Positions 13,031-22,116 of a stretch of DNA of 53,776 nt are shown here, piece after piece; position 1 is the stretch's first letter, and the number at the start of each line of letters is the position of its first letter. Made by a program: the position numbers and the translations under genes. Where the stretch lies: assembly GCA_002689455.1 (NCBI GenBank), contig NZGE01000015.1, forward strand, positions 1-53,776, in the 5' to 3' direction. Source of the stretch: Magnetococcales bacterium. Lineage in GTDB: Bacteria > Pseudomonadota > Alphaproteobacteria > UBA2136. The notes beneath the pieces are model-generated. The model worked only from the letters and a program-made list of their open reading frames with translations. It was not told where the DNA came from and did not search any database.

Positions 13031-14350
13031 ATGATTCCTGAATTTGCACAACAAAACGTAAAACGAACAAAAGGTCGCTATGATGTTAGCAATCAGCTTT
13101 TTTCACGTGCTGAAGAATTGATGCCAGGAGGTGTAAATTCGCCTGTACGTGCTTTTAATGGTGTTGGTGGAAAACCTGTTTTCATTGCAGGTGCATCAGG
13201 TGCAATTATTCAAGATATGGATGAAAACCAATACATCGACTATGTGCTTTCTTGGGGACCAATGATTTTAGGACATGCTCATCCGCATGTTATTAAATCG
13301 GTAACTGAACGATTAGCACTCGGAACATCCTTCGGCGCACCAACAGATATGGAAACATATCTCGCTGATATTTTATGTACAAGACATAAAAGCGTGGAAC
13401 AAGTTCGACTTGTAAACTCGGGTACTGAAGCAACTATGAGCGCCATTCGTTTAGCACGTGGTTTTACAGGTAAGAAAGGCATTATTAAGTGTGATGGCTG
13501 TTACCATGGCCATGCAGACTCGCTACTTGTAAGCGCAGGGTCAGGCCTAGCCACTGGTGGGAACCCAAGCAGTGCAGGTGTGCCTGAAGAAATTGCTAAA
13601 CTTACACACGTTATTCCATTTAACGACAGTGAAGCTTTAGAAACTTTAATTAAAGAAAACCAAGATATTGCATGCTTCATTTTAGAACCCATTGCAGGTA
13701 ACATGGGGTGCATTCCTCCACAAAATGGATACCTTACAAAGGTGCGTGAAATTTGCACGAAATATAATGTTGTGCTGATTATTGATGAAGTAATGACAGG
13801 GTGTCGTGTAGCCTATGGTTCTGCTCAGGAAATTTATAATGTAGAAGCGGACATCACCTGCTTTGGTAAAGTTATTGGTGGCGGTATGCCACTGGCTGCA
13901 TATGGTGGTAAAAAAGAAATTATGCAAAAACTTGCACCTGTGGGTGATGTTTATCAAGCAGGTACATTATCCGGTAACCCACTTGCCGTTTCGGCAGGTT
14001 GTGCAACACTTGAAATGTTACCTAAAGAAGCATACACAAAATTGAACGACATCAGTGTTACAATTGTAAAAGAAATAAGTAATATTTTAACACATCATAA
14101 TATCGTTCACAGCACCACACAAGTTGGTGGAATGTTCAGCGTTTTCTTCCAAGAAAATGCACCAAAAAACTTCCAAGAAATCAGCAAGCTTCACGTTGCA
14201 AAATACAGCAAATTCTTCCATAAACTATTGGATAACGGCGTTTACATTGCACCTTCAGCATACGAAACATGTTTTACATCGCTGGCGCATGATGCTGACA
14301 TGTTAAACTTAACATTCAAAGCAGTTGAATTAGCTGCAAAGGAGCTGTAA
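13031..14350 (+). CDS. hemL: Glutamate-1-semialdehyde 2,1-aminomutase
   Basis: LFSRAEELMPGGVNSPVRAF, LVNSGTEATMSAIRLARG, CYHGHADSLLV, FGKVIGGGMPLAAYGG. Confidence 0.97.
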   Translation: MIPEFAQQNVKRTKGRYDVSNQLFSRAEELMPGGVNSPVRAFNGVGGKPVFIAGASGAIIQDMDENQYIDYVLSWGPMILGHAHPHVIKSVTERLALGTSFGAPTDMETYLADILCTRHKSVEQVRLVNSGTEATMSAIRLARGFTGKKGIIKCDGCYHGHADSLLVSAGSGLATGGNPSSAGVPEEIAKLTHVIPFNDSEALETLIKENQDIACFILEPIAGNMGCIPPQNGYLTKVREICTKYNVVLIIDEVMTGCRVAYGSAQEIYNVEADITCFGKVIGGGMPLAAYGGKKEIMQKLAPVGDVYQAGTLSGNPLAVSAGCATLEMLPKEAYTKLNDISVTIVKEISNILTHHNIVHSTTQVGGMFSVFFQENAPKNFQEISKLHVAKYSKFFHKLLDNGVYIAPSAYETCFTSLAHDADMLNLTFKAVELAAKEL

Positions 14351-14360
14351 GGATTAAATT

Positions 14361-15044
14361 ATGACAGATAAAAAACGTCAAATTATTGGTGGAAAAACAA
14401 AGTTTAAAAGCCAGCTTTCAAAGTCCTCTAAGGAATATTTATTAAGGCAGGCAAAAGACCCTTACGTTAAAAAAGCCATTAAAGAAGGCTACCATTCTCG
14501 TGCGGCCTTCAAGCTAAAGGAAATTAACGATAAACATAAAATTATTCGCCCAGGCATGGTTGTTGTTGACCTTGGCGCAGCGCCTGGTGGTTGGTGTCAG
14601 GTTGTGAAAGAAGAAATGGCTAAAGGTGGCCGTGGCCTTGGTGGTGGTAAAATTTTTGGACTTGATAAAATTTGGATGGAAGACGTTGAAGAAGTAACCT
14701 TTATTAAGGGCGACTTTACAGAAAATGAAGTTTATGAAAAGCTTCTAGCCGAATGCCCAGAAAAAGTAAACGTTGTACTTTCGGACATGGCACCAGAAAC
14801 CAGCGGACACGACGGAACAGACCACTTGCGTATTATGGGGTTGGTTGAAATGGCAGCCGACTTTGCATTGAACATGCTTAAACCCAAAGGTGCTTTTTTA
14901 ACGAAGATTTTTCAAGGTGGTGAAGAAATTAAGTTCCGTGAAGAGATGCGTAAGCATTTTGATAAGGTTCAGTTCATAAAACCGAATTCATCACGTAAAG
15001 AGTCTCGCGAAGTTTTCCTACTTTGTACTGGTTTTAAAGGATAA
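14361..15044 (+). CDS. rlmE: 23S rRNA (uridine-2'-O)-methyltransferase RlmE/FtsJ
   Basis: YHSRAAFKLKEINDKHKIIRPGMVVVDLGAAPGGWCQV, VLSDMAPETSGHDGTDH, KIFQGGE. Confidence 0.95.
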   Translation: MTDKKRQIIGGKTKFKSQLSKSSKEYLLRQAKDPYVKKAIKEGYHSRAAFKLKEINDKHKIIRPGMVVVDLGAAPGGWCQVVKEEMAKGGRGLGGGKIFGLDKIWMEDVEEVTFIKGDFTENEVYEKLLAECPEKVNVVLSDMAPETSGHDGTDHLRIMGLVEMAADFALNMLKPKGAFLTKIFQGGEEIKFREEMRKHFDKVQFIKPNSSRKESREVFLLCTGFKG

Positions 15045-15058
15045 AACGAAAACATTAA

Positions 15059-15092
15059 AAAAGCCTCACCAAAATGGTGAGGCTTTTTTTCG
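15059..15092. terminator. Rho-independent terminator
   Basis: AAGCCTCACC-aaaat-GGTGAGGCTTTTTTT. Confidence 0.85.
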
Positions 15093-15095
15093 TTT

Positions 15096-15551
15096 TTAAG
15101 CAGAAGCGCCAGGAATAGCCTGACAAGTATTCAAGCTAATGAAGCCTTTATAATAGTATGGGCTTCCTTCTTTTTTAATTGAAGAAATAACTTCACCAAT
15201 GGCTGAAGCTGTTTCAGCAACATTCAAAATAAATGAATTGGGCAATTGTTCATCCGATTCCTTTTCACTGCAAAGCACAGCAAACAATTTATTGCCCAGC
15301 GCCTTTTTAAGAAGCGTTACCAGCTCATCACTGTCTTGTTTAAACCATACAGTTTGATGTTCAGCACCTGAACCATTTTGTTTAGCTGTATAAGCTTCAA
15401 CATCGGAAGCTTTATGAAAAGTGCGTAACTTATTTTGGTCCGTTACAACAACGGCAACAACATTTTTACCTGTAATTTTTTTAAAAAAACTTTTTACATC
15501 TTTTAGAAACTGATTGGACGACATAGACATCTCCTTGAATTCAGATCGCAT
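15096..15551 (-). CDS. Hypothetical protein
   Basis: ORF of 151 aa; no family recognised; a later start (MSMSSN...) is possible. Confidence 0.55.
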   Translation of the reverse strand: MRSEFKEMSMSSNQFLKDVKSFFKKITGKNVVAVVVTDQNKLRTFHKASDVEAYTAKQNGSGAEHQTVWFKQDSDELVTLLKKALGNKLFAVLCSEKESDEQLPNSFILNVAETASAIGEVISSIKKEGSPYYYKGFISLNTCQAIPGASA

Positions 15552-15631
15552 AAAAGCATAGGTGTTTTGTTACAAGTGTTGGTATACAAGAAAGAAGTTA
15601 TAAAATCAACCCTTAGCTTAAAGAAAAAGCG

Positions 15632-15658
15632 CAAGAATTAACCCTTGCGCTTTTCACA
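15632..15658. terminator. Rho-independent terminator
   Basis: AAAAGCGCAAG-aattaac-CCTTGCGCTTTT hairpin. Confidence 0.7.
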
Positions 15659-15674
15659 TTAAAAAACCGGACTC

Positions 15675-16304
15675 TTAAAAACCTAAGTTCTCTTCAACCA
15701 ATGCACACAGCATGTGTAAAAATGTAATGTGACATTCTTGAATGTGTGCTGTAGTTGGGTATTCTACACAGAAGTTATAGTCGCATAAACCGTGCAATGT
15801 ACCACCCTTTTTACCTGTTAAGCTTACCGTTTGAATACCTAACTGTTTAGCGCTTGCAACGGCTTTAATAATGTTAGCACTGTTGCCTGATGTTGAAATG
15901 GCAATTAACACGTCACCTGTTTTACCCAAACCTTCCACTTGGCGAGAGAATACTTCATCATAGCCATAATCATTACCAACAGCTGTTAAAATAGAAGTGT
16001 CGGTTGTAAGAGCGATGGAAGCCAATGCACGGCGGTTATTCACAAAACGCCCCACAAATTCAGCTGCAATGTGTTGTGCATCGGAAGCACTGCCACCATT
16101 ACCACAAAGTAAAACCTTGTTACCATTATTAATCGCTTTTGAAACTGTTAAAGCTAACGCTTCAAGCTGAGTAGCATTTTGCATAAAGAAGCCATTCACC
16201 GCTTCAATGTGCGCATCCACCATAGATTGGATCATTCCCTGCTTCGAATCACCTTTTGTCATACTTGCGCATGGGTTCATCGTTTCAATTACATTTTCCT
16301 GCAT
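15675..16304 (-). CDS. SIS-domain sedoheptulose-7-phosphate isomerase-like protein (GmhA/DiaA family)
   Basis: LLCGNGGSASDAQHIAAEFVGRF, ISTSGNSANIIKAV, VSLTGKKGG, HIQECHITFLHMLCALVE. Confidence 0.9.
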   Translation of the reverse strand: MQENVIETMNPCASMTKGDSKQGMIQSMVDAHIEAVNGFFMQNATQLEALALTVSKAINNGNKVLLCGNGGSASDAQHIAAEFVGRFVNNRRALASIALTTDTSILTAVGNDYGYDEVFSRQVEGLGKTGDVLIAISTSGNSANIIKAVASAKQLGIQTVSLTGKKGGTLHGLCDYNFCVEYPTTAHIQECHITFLHMLCALVEENLGF

Positions 16305-16323
16305 ATTGCCATACCACTTTTCA

Positions 16324-18195
16324 TTAATTTTCTATGAACATATTAATCCACAACTCAATCACAAGCAAGGATAATATTGTATACGAACCATCTGTCTTAC
16401 CTGTCTTAGTATTCTCTAAAAGTTTTTTCACAGTAGCAGCATTAAACAACCCACGTATCATTGCCTGCTTTGAAAATAAAACACTGCGAACAAATTCTTC
16501 TTCTTTTAAAAGCCAATGCCTTACTGGTGCACCAAAACCAGCTTTAGAACGGTATAAAATTTCAGGAGACAACCTTTTTTCGAATGCCTTTTTAAGCAAC
16601 CACTTGGCCTCACGCCCTTGCACTTTTTGGTGTAACGGCAATTTAAAGGCAAAATCAATTATTTTTTTAGATGTAAAAGGTGTGCGCACTTCCACGCCTG
16701 AAGCCATAGACATTTTGTCTGTATAGTTTAAATTATGGTCTGGTAAAAAACCATGAAGCTCCAAATTCAACTGACGATCCAAACTTGAAAAGTCTTTTGA
16801 GCTTTCCAACACTTTCTCCAAATAATCAGCTGTTTGGTGGTCATAAGCTTGCTTTAATTCCGCCCCTAAAAGGGAGTATAGTACTTTAGGTTCTGTATAG
16901 TAAAACGCATGTAACAAGCGCTTATCTTTTGGCGATTTCAAAATTTCGTGCAACTTCGATAAACGGCGTTTTAAATATTTTTTATGAGCTAGATTTTTAA
17001 GCACACCCACTGCCAAGGTTTGCAATTTTTCTGGTATAAAGTCATATTTTTCAAGCATAGCTGTTACTTGATGTCGGCGGTACCCAGAAAAAACATCATC
17101 ACCACCAGAGCCTGAAAGCATGACTTTAACGCCCTTTTTTTTGGCTTCTTTACAAATACGTTTTACAAACAACGGTGCAGGGTCGGCTTGTGGTTCATCT
17201 AAGTTATAAACCATGTCTTTTAGGTCATGTACAAAGTTTTCTTGAATGGTAATGTGGTGCAAGTTCACACCTGTTTGTTTTGCAACTTGGTTGGCATAAA
17301 AAGCGTCATTGCTAAAACCTTCTTCTGCCATTTCTTCACCTTCAAAACCAATACAAAATGTATCAAAAGGTTCGCCTAAATGCTTTTTCATGGATGTTAC
17401 AATGGCACTTGAATCGACTCCACCTGACAAAAAAGCACCCACAGGCACATCGCTCACCGTTTGGTCGGCAACAACTTCATCAAACAAGCTTAAAAGCTCT
17501 TCCGGTGTCTTCTCTTCATGGTTTTGGGTAAGTGGCACGTCATACCATTTTGAAATCAGGCATAAGCAGTCTTCACTCACAGTCATAAAATGTCCTGGTA
17601 AAAGCTTTTTAACACCTTTAAGCATAGTGTGTTCACCCGCACACCATAAGTAGCGTACATAGGAAAGCACAGCTTCATGGTCAATTTCCCTTTCAAGCTG
17701 TTCTATTTCAAGCAATGCTTTTAATTCAGATGAAAAAACAAACCCTTTGGAGGTTTCAGCATAATAAAAGGGCTTCATCCCCAAATGATCACGTGCGGCA
17801 AACAAACTTTTTTCTTGCTTATCCCAAATAGCAAAGGCAAAAATACCATCTAATTTATGTACCATACTTTCGCCGTAAGCATCATAAAGTGGGGCTAAAA
17901 TTGCGGTATCGGAATTTTCATTAAAAACATAGCCTTTGTCTTTAAGGTCGGCAGCAAGAGCTTTAAAGTTATAAATCTCACCGTTAAAAACAATTTGATA
18001 ACGCCCTTCAACCGCTTCCATAGGCTGTGATGCCTGCTCTGATAAATCAATAATAGATAACCGACGGTGCCCTAACCCAGCTTCTTGGCACACCCAATGA
18101 CCAGAACCATCAGGCCCACGGTGTGCAATTTTATCGGTCATCTTTTTCAAGATGCTTTCGTTAAAATTACCAACGTAGCCTGCAATTCCGCACAT
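16324..18195 (-). CDS. asnB: Asparagine synthase (glutamine-hydrolysing)
   Basis: N-terminal MCGIAGYVG (catalytic Cys2), HRGPDGSG, VFNGEIYNF, synthetase motif LSGGVDSSAIV. Confidence 0.95.
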   Translation of the reverse strand: MCGIAGYVGNFNESILKKMTDKIAHRGPDGSGHWVCQEAGLGHRRLSIIDLSEQASQPMEAVEGRYQIVFNGEIYNFKALAADLKDKGYVFNENSDTAILAPLYDAYGESMVHKLDGIFAFAIWDKQEKSLFAARDHLGMKPFYYAETSKGFVFSSELKALLEIEQLEREIDHEAVLSYVRYLWCAGEHTMLKGVKKLLPGHFMTVSEDCLCLISKWYDVPLTQNHEEKTPEELLSLFDEVVADQTVSDVPVGAFLSGGVDSSAIVTSMKKHLGEPFDTFCIGFEGEEMAEEGFSNDAFYANQVAKQTGVNLHHITIQENFVHDLKDMVYNLDEPQADPAPLFVKRICKEAKKKGVKVMLSGSGGDDVFSGYRRHQVTAMLEKYDFIPEKLQTLAVGVLKNLAHKKYLKRRLSKLHEILKSPKDKRLLHAFYYTEPKVLYSLLGAELKQAYDHQTADYLEKVLESSKDFSSLDRQLNLELHGFLPDHNLNYTDKMSMASGVEVRTPFTSKKIIDFAFKLPLHQKVQGREAKWLLKKAFEKRLSPEILYRSKAGFGAPVRHWLLKEEEFVRSVLFSKQAMIRGLFNAATVKKLLENTKTGKTDGSYTILSLLVIELWINMFIEN

Positions 18196-18223
18196 ATGCC
18201 TAACAATTCCCTATCGGTTTAAG

Positions 18224-20377
18224 TTAAAAGTTTACCTTTAAAGGTTTGCCTTCCACCATACTTTGAGAAGCTAAAAGTGTTAAACGACTTGTTTTAAACA
18301 TACCTTCAACATCAAGCTGATTATTGCCTGAAACAGCACCAACAAATTCTGCAAGTTCATTATTGTGCCCTTTATCCTGAGAGCCACCTAAGAAACCATT
18401 TTTCACGCGAATTTTACGGCGCTTGCCATTTGAAATAATAGACGCTTTACGGAAGTTATCAATCACTGCAACGCTTCCACCTGCGTATACTTCAACAAGT
18501 TCTTTAGAGAATGAGCTATCTCCTTCTGATGTGTAAAGTAATGTGGCTGTACTACCGTTTTCAAAACGGATAACAATATTGTAAACATCTTGACCTTCGC
18601 CTGCGGTTGCATAAACTTCAGTGGGTACTGAACCGGCTAAATAAAGTGCAAGGTCAATAAAGTGACAAGCTTCACCCACCAAGCGTCCGCCACCTGTTTT
18701 AGGGTCATTTTGCCAGTTATCACTTTCAAGTTTACCAGCATTAACACGAATCATCACTTGGCGTGGTGTTAGAATTCTTTCAAAATGGTCATTTATTGCC
18801 ATTGCATATGGTGAATAACGGCGGTTAAAGCCAACCATAAGAACTTTGTTACTGTTGCGGTATTCACGTTCCACCATATCAAGTTCTTCAAAGGTCATAC
18901 CCAAAGGTTTTTCAACAAAAACGTGTTTACCTGCTTGCAAGGCTTGCCCGACTAAGTTTGCATGTGTGTTATGTTGCGTTGCAATAGCAACCGCATGAGT
19001 TGAAGCGTCGTTAATAATTTCGTTTTCGTTACCTGCAACATAATTAAAACCAAATTTATCACCTGCTAAACGCGCACTAACACCACCTTTTGATACAATA
19101 CCCGTTAAGTCCACTTCATCTGCACCTTTTAGTGCTGGTAACAGAACCCCACGTGCAAAACTGCCTGCACCAATAAAGCTTAAGCCAACTTTACCAGTTA
19201 CAATTTCAGTTGGACGTAAGTTCATACGTGACTTTAAGCGTTCTTCAAACGGCGACTTATATTCAAGTACCACACCCATGCTTGGAATGTCCTTTGAAAG
19301 GACAAGTGCGTAAGCATCCTTCGCTTCTTCAATTGGGAAACTGTGTGAAATAAGCTGTTCAATGTTCAAAGCGCCAGTGCTCATTAAATGAAGGGCTTCT
19401 TTTAAGTTTTCACGCTCACACCAACGCACAAAACCAATTGGGTAGTCTTTGCCACGTTCTTCATATTCTTTATCGTAACGACCTGGGCCATATGAACGAG
19501 AAATAATAAAGTTCAGTTCTTTTTTCATAAAGTCCGCATATGGAATGTTACTGCCAACTTTACCTGTCATAACAATATTTGCTTTATCACGTGCAAATTG
19601 AATAGCTTGTTCGATTGGGTCATTAGAGTCGGTTGCAGCGCAAATAATTACACTGTCAAAACCATTGCTTTCCGTAAATGACTTCACCAAGCTTTCAGTA
19701 TTACCAGCACTTAAAGCGTGCACCATATCGGCACCTGTTTCTTCAGCTAATTTAATACGCTCTGCATCAAAGTCTACTGCAAAAACCTTACAGCCAGCAG
19801 CTTTTAAAAGTTGAACAGTAAGCTGACCCACAAGTCCAAGCCCCATCACCATCACACGGTCACCTAAAGTAACTTTTGCATTGCGAACACCTTGCATGGC
19901 AATTGAAACCAATGTTGCAAAAGATGCATGGTTATCTGGCACATTTTCAGGAATTTTAGCCACCAAATTTTTAGGAACAGAATTCACTTCAGCGTGGTTT
20001 GCAAAACCAGCACCAGCCATTGCAACACGTTCACCTACTTGGAACTGTCCTTTTAAATTTTCGCCCACTGCTAAAATTTCACCAGCAGCACTATAGCCCA
20101 GTGGCAAAGGCTCCTCTAATTTTGAAAACACCGATGAAAGCGTTGCTGACAAACCGTCACGTTGCATTTTATCAAGCACTTTTTGAACAAGGTCAGGACG
20201 TTCTTGCGCTTTAGACAGAAGCGACTTTTTCGCAAAATCGATTAACATTTTTTCTGTACCTGCGCTAATGAGAGATGCTTTAGTTGCAACCAAAACCTCC
20301 CCTTTTCCAACTTGTGGAGCAGGTACATCTGTTAAATTCATTTGACCGTTTTTAACGCTTTGTAAAACTTGTTTCAT
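18224..20377 (-). CDS. Bi-domain oxidoreductase (MDR/alcohol dehydrogenase-like + Gfo/Idh/MocA)
   Basis: N-terminal MDR fold with VMVMGLGLVGQLTVQLLKAAG; C-terminal GLSFIGAGSFARGVLLPAL...VEKPLGMTFEELD...GFNRRYSPYA. Confidence 0.9.
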   Translation of the reverse strand: MKQVLQSVKNGQMNLTDVPAPQVGKGEVLVATKASLISAGTEKMLIDFAKKSLLSKAQERPDLVQKVLDKMQRDGLSATLSSVFSKLEEPLPLGYSAAGEILAVGENLKGQFQVGERVAMAGAGFANHAEVNSVPKNLVAKIPENVPDNHASFATLVSIAMQGVRNAKVTLGDRVMVMGLGLVGQLTVQLLKAAGCKVFAVDFDAERIKLAEETGADMVHALSAGNTESLVKSFTESNGFDSVIICAATDSNDPIEQAIQFARDKANIVMTGKVGSNIPYADFMKKELNFIISRSYGPGRYDKEYEERGKDYPIGFVRWCERENLKEALHLMSTGALNIEQLISHSFPIEEAKDAYALVLSKDIPSMGVVLEYKSPFEERLKSRMNLRPTEIVTGKVGLSFIGAGSFARGVLLPALKGADEVDLTGIVSKGGVSARLAGDKFGFNYVAGNENEIINDASTHAVAIATQHNTHANLVGQALQAGKHVFVEKPLGMTFEELDMVEREYRNSNKVLMVGFNRRYSPYAMAINDHFERILTPRQVMIRVNAGKLESDNWQNDPKTGGGRLVGEACHFIDLALYLAGSVPTEVYATAGEGQDVYNIVIRFENGSTATLLYTSEGDSSFSKELVEVYAGGSVAVIDNFRKASIISNGKRRKIRVKNGFLGGSQDKGHNNELAEFVGAVSGNNQLDVEGMFKTSRLTLLASQSMVEGKPLKVNF

Positions 20378-20426
20378 TCGTGAATTTCTTTTCTATTTCT
20401 ATATTTATTTTATAAATTAAAGCCAA

Positions 20427-20825
20427 TTAATTTTCTTTATATTTATTATATGAAAGAACGCGGTTTCTAAAATCGGCTGGCGTGTTTTTAATAGTTGGGT
20501 TTGGTACCAAAACATAGTCATAGTACTCAAGCATTTTTTCAATACGTTTAGGGTCGGTGCTTTCCATTAAGGCAATGTAACTTGTCATAAAACGGCCTTT
20601 GCAAGCTTCTTTAAAAATGGATAAATCTTTTTCGCTTAGCGGGCGCAAGCGAATGTCAAAAACTATTTCACATTCCTTGGGTATATCATCCCCTGGACAC
20701 CATAACCTTACACCATGCTTACCAAGGTTCAGTGTACCCACCTGCCCTGCAAATGCACGCTCCAAATTTAATTCAGACGGTTCATTGCTGACATTAATAA
20801 CAAGTTTTTGTTTTTCAGAGAACAT
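20427..20825 (-). CDS. Hypothetical protein, possibly divergent PilZ-like
   Basis: VGTLNLGKHGVRLWCPGDDIPKECEIVFDI resembles a PilZ beta-barrel, but no clear RxxxR motif was seen. Confidence 0.4.
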   Translation of the reverse strand: MFSEKQKLVINVSNEPSELNLERAFAGQVGTLNLGKHGVRLWCPGDDIPKECEIVFDIRLRPLSEKDLSIFKEACKGRFMTSYIALMESTDPKRIEKMLEYYDYVLVPNPTIKNTPADFRNRVLSYNKYKEN

Positions 20826-22033
20826 TAGTTAATAGACCCTCTTGTATCGATTAATTGTTTACCCTTTAAATTTTCTAAAGTAATTGTTTTAAAAGCGTCA
20901 TGGTCGGTTAGCATTACTAGAACATCCGCTTTTTCTAAAATTTCTTCTTGGCTTACAAGTGTAAAACCTTCCAATTCTTCAACATAAGGCTCGCAAGCAA
21001 TAATATTAGCTTTAAGGGCCGATTTTAAAAGGCTAGCAACTTTTAAAGATGGGGATTCACGCAGATCATCCACATTTGGTTTAAAAGCTAAACCAAGTAA
21101 ACCAACGGTTGGGTTTTCTTTATTTGTTTTGGCAACCGCTTCAACAACTTTTCCAACAACCCAGTGCGGCTTACCATCATTAATTTCACGTGCTTGCTTC
21201 ATAAGCTTTGCATTGCCAGCCTTTGATGCTGCAACAATAAACCAAGGGTCAATGGCAATACAGTGCCCACCTACACCAGGGCCTGGCTGTAAAATGTTTA
21301 CACGTGGGTGGTGGTTGGCTAAACGAATAACATCCCAAACGTTAATCCCCAATTCGTCACACACAATTGAAAGTTCATTGGCATAAGCAATGTTCACATC
21401 ACGAAATGCGTTTTCTGACAGTTTAACCATTTCGGCAACTTTATCGTCTGCTGGTAAAATAGCACCTTTTATAAATGTGCTGTAAAAAGCCACTGCTTTT
21501 TCGGTTGATGCTTCGTTAACACCGCCAACAACACGGTCATTATGAATCAATTCATACAGCGTGTTTCCAGGAATGGCACGTTCTGGGCAAAAGGCATAAT
21601 GAACTTTACCCTTCAATTCTGGGCGCGTTTTTTCAATAACCGCCATCACATCTTGTCGTGTAGCACCTAGTGCGGAAGTAGATTCCAGAACAACTAAATT
21701 CCCTTCTTCTAAAACAGGCGCTAAATTTTCGCACGCACTGTGCACATAGGACATATCGGCTGATTTATCTTCTTCAATAAAAGGTGTTGGTACAATAATA
21801 AGATGAACGTCGGCCTTTTGTGGAGATTGAGATGCCTTAAGCAAACCAGAACCAACGGATTCCTCCACCAAATTCTTCAAACCTTTTTCTTCAAAGTGTG
21901 GTAACCCTGCGTTAATTTTATCAACCACTTCCGCTTGAACGTCTACCCCTAAAACTTGGTGACCTGCCTGTGCTAAAAGACCTGCAGTTGGTAGGCCTAT
22001 ATAACCTAAACCAATAACATTTACTTGTGCCAA
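20825..22033 (-). CDS. wecC: UDP-N-acetyl-D-mannosaminuronate dehydrogenase-like nucleotide-sugar dehydrogenase
   Basis: VIGLGYIGLPTAGLLAQAGHQVLGVDV, GPGVGGHCIAIDPWF, GLAFKPNVDDLRESPSL. Confidence 0.9.
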   Translation of the reverse strand: MAQVNVIGLGYIGLPTAGLLAQAGHQVLGVDVQAEVVDKINAGLPHFEEKGLKNLVEESVGSGLLKASQSPQKADVHLIIVPTPFIEEDKSADMSYVHSACENLAPVLEEGNLVVLESTSALGATRQDVMAVIEKTRPELKGKVHYAFCPERAIPGNTLYELIHNDRVVGGVNEASTEKAVAFYSTFIKGAILPADDKVAEMVKLSENAFRDVNIAYANELSIVCDELGINVWDVIRLANHHPRVNILQPGPGVGGHCIAIDPWFIVAASKAGNAKLMKQAREINDGKPHWVVGKVVEAVAKTNKENPTVGLLGLAFKPNVDDLRESPSLKVASLLKSALKANIIACEPYVEELEGFTLVSQEEILEKADVLVMLTDHDAFKTITLENLKGKQLIDTRGSIN

Positions 22034-22116
22034 AATGAATACCTTTAATTTCTAATAATTATTAGTTTCAAGTTATATATCTATATGTTTAAAAGGTCAA
22101 CGAAAAGGCTTTATTT

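Noticed and set aside
13279-13957. Minus-strand ORFs inside hemL
   Set aside because: Shadow ORFs; the hemL frame is unambiguous.
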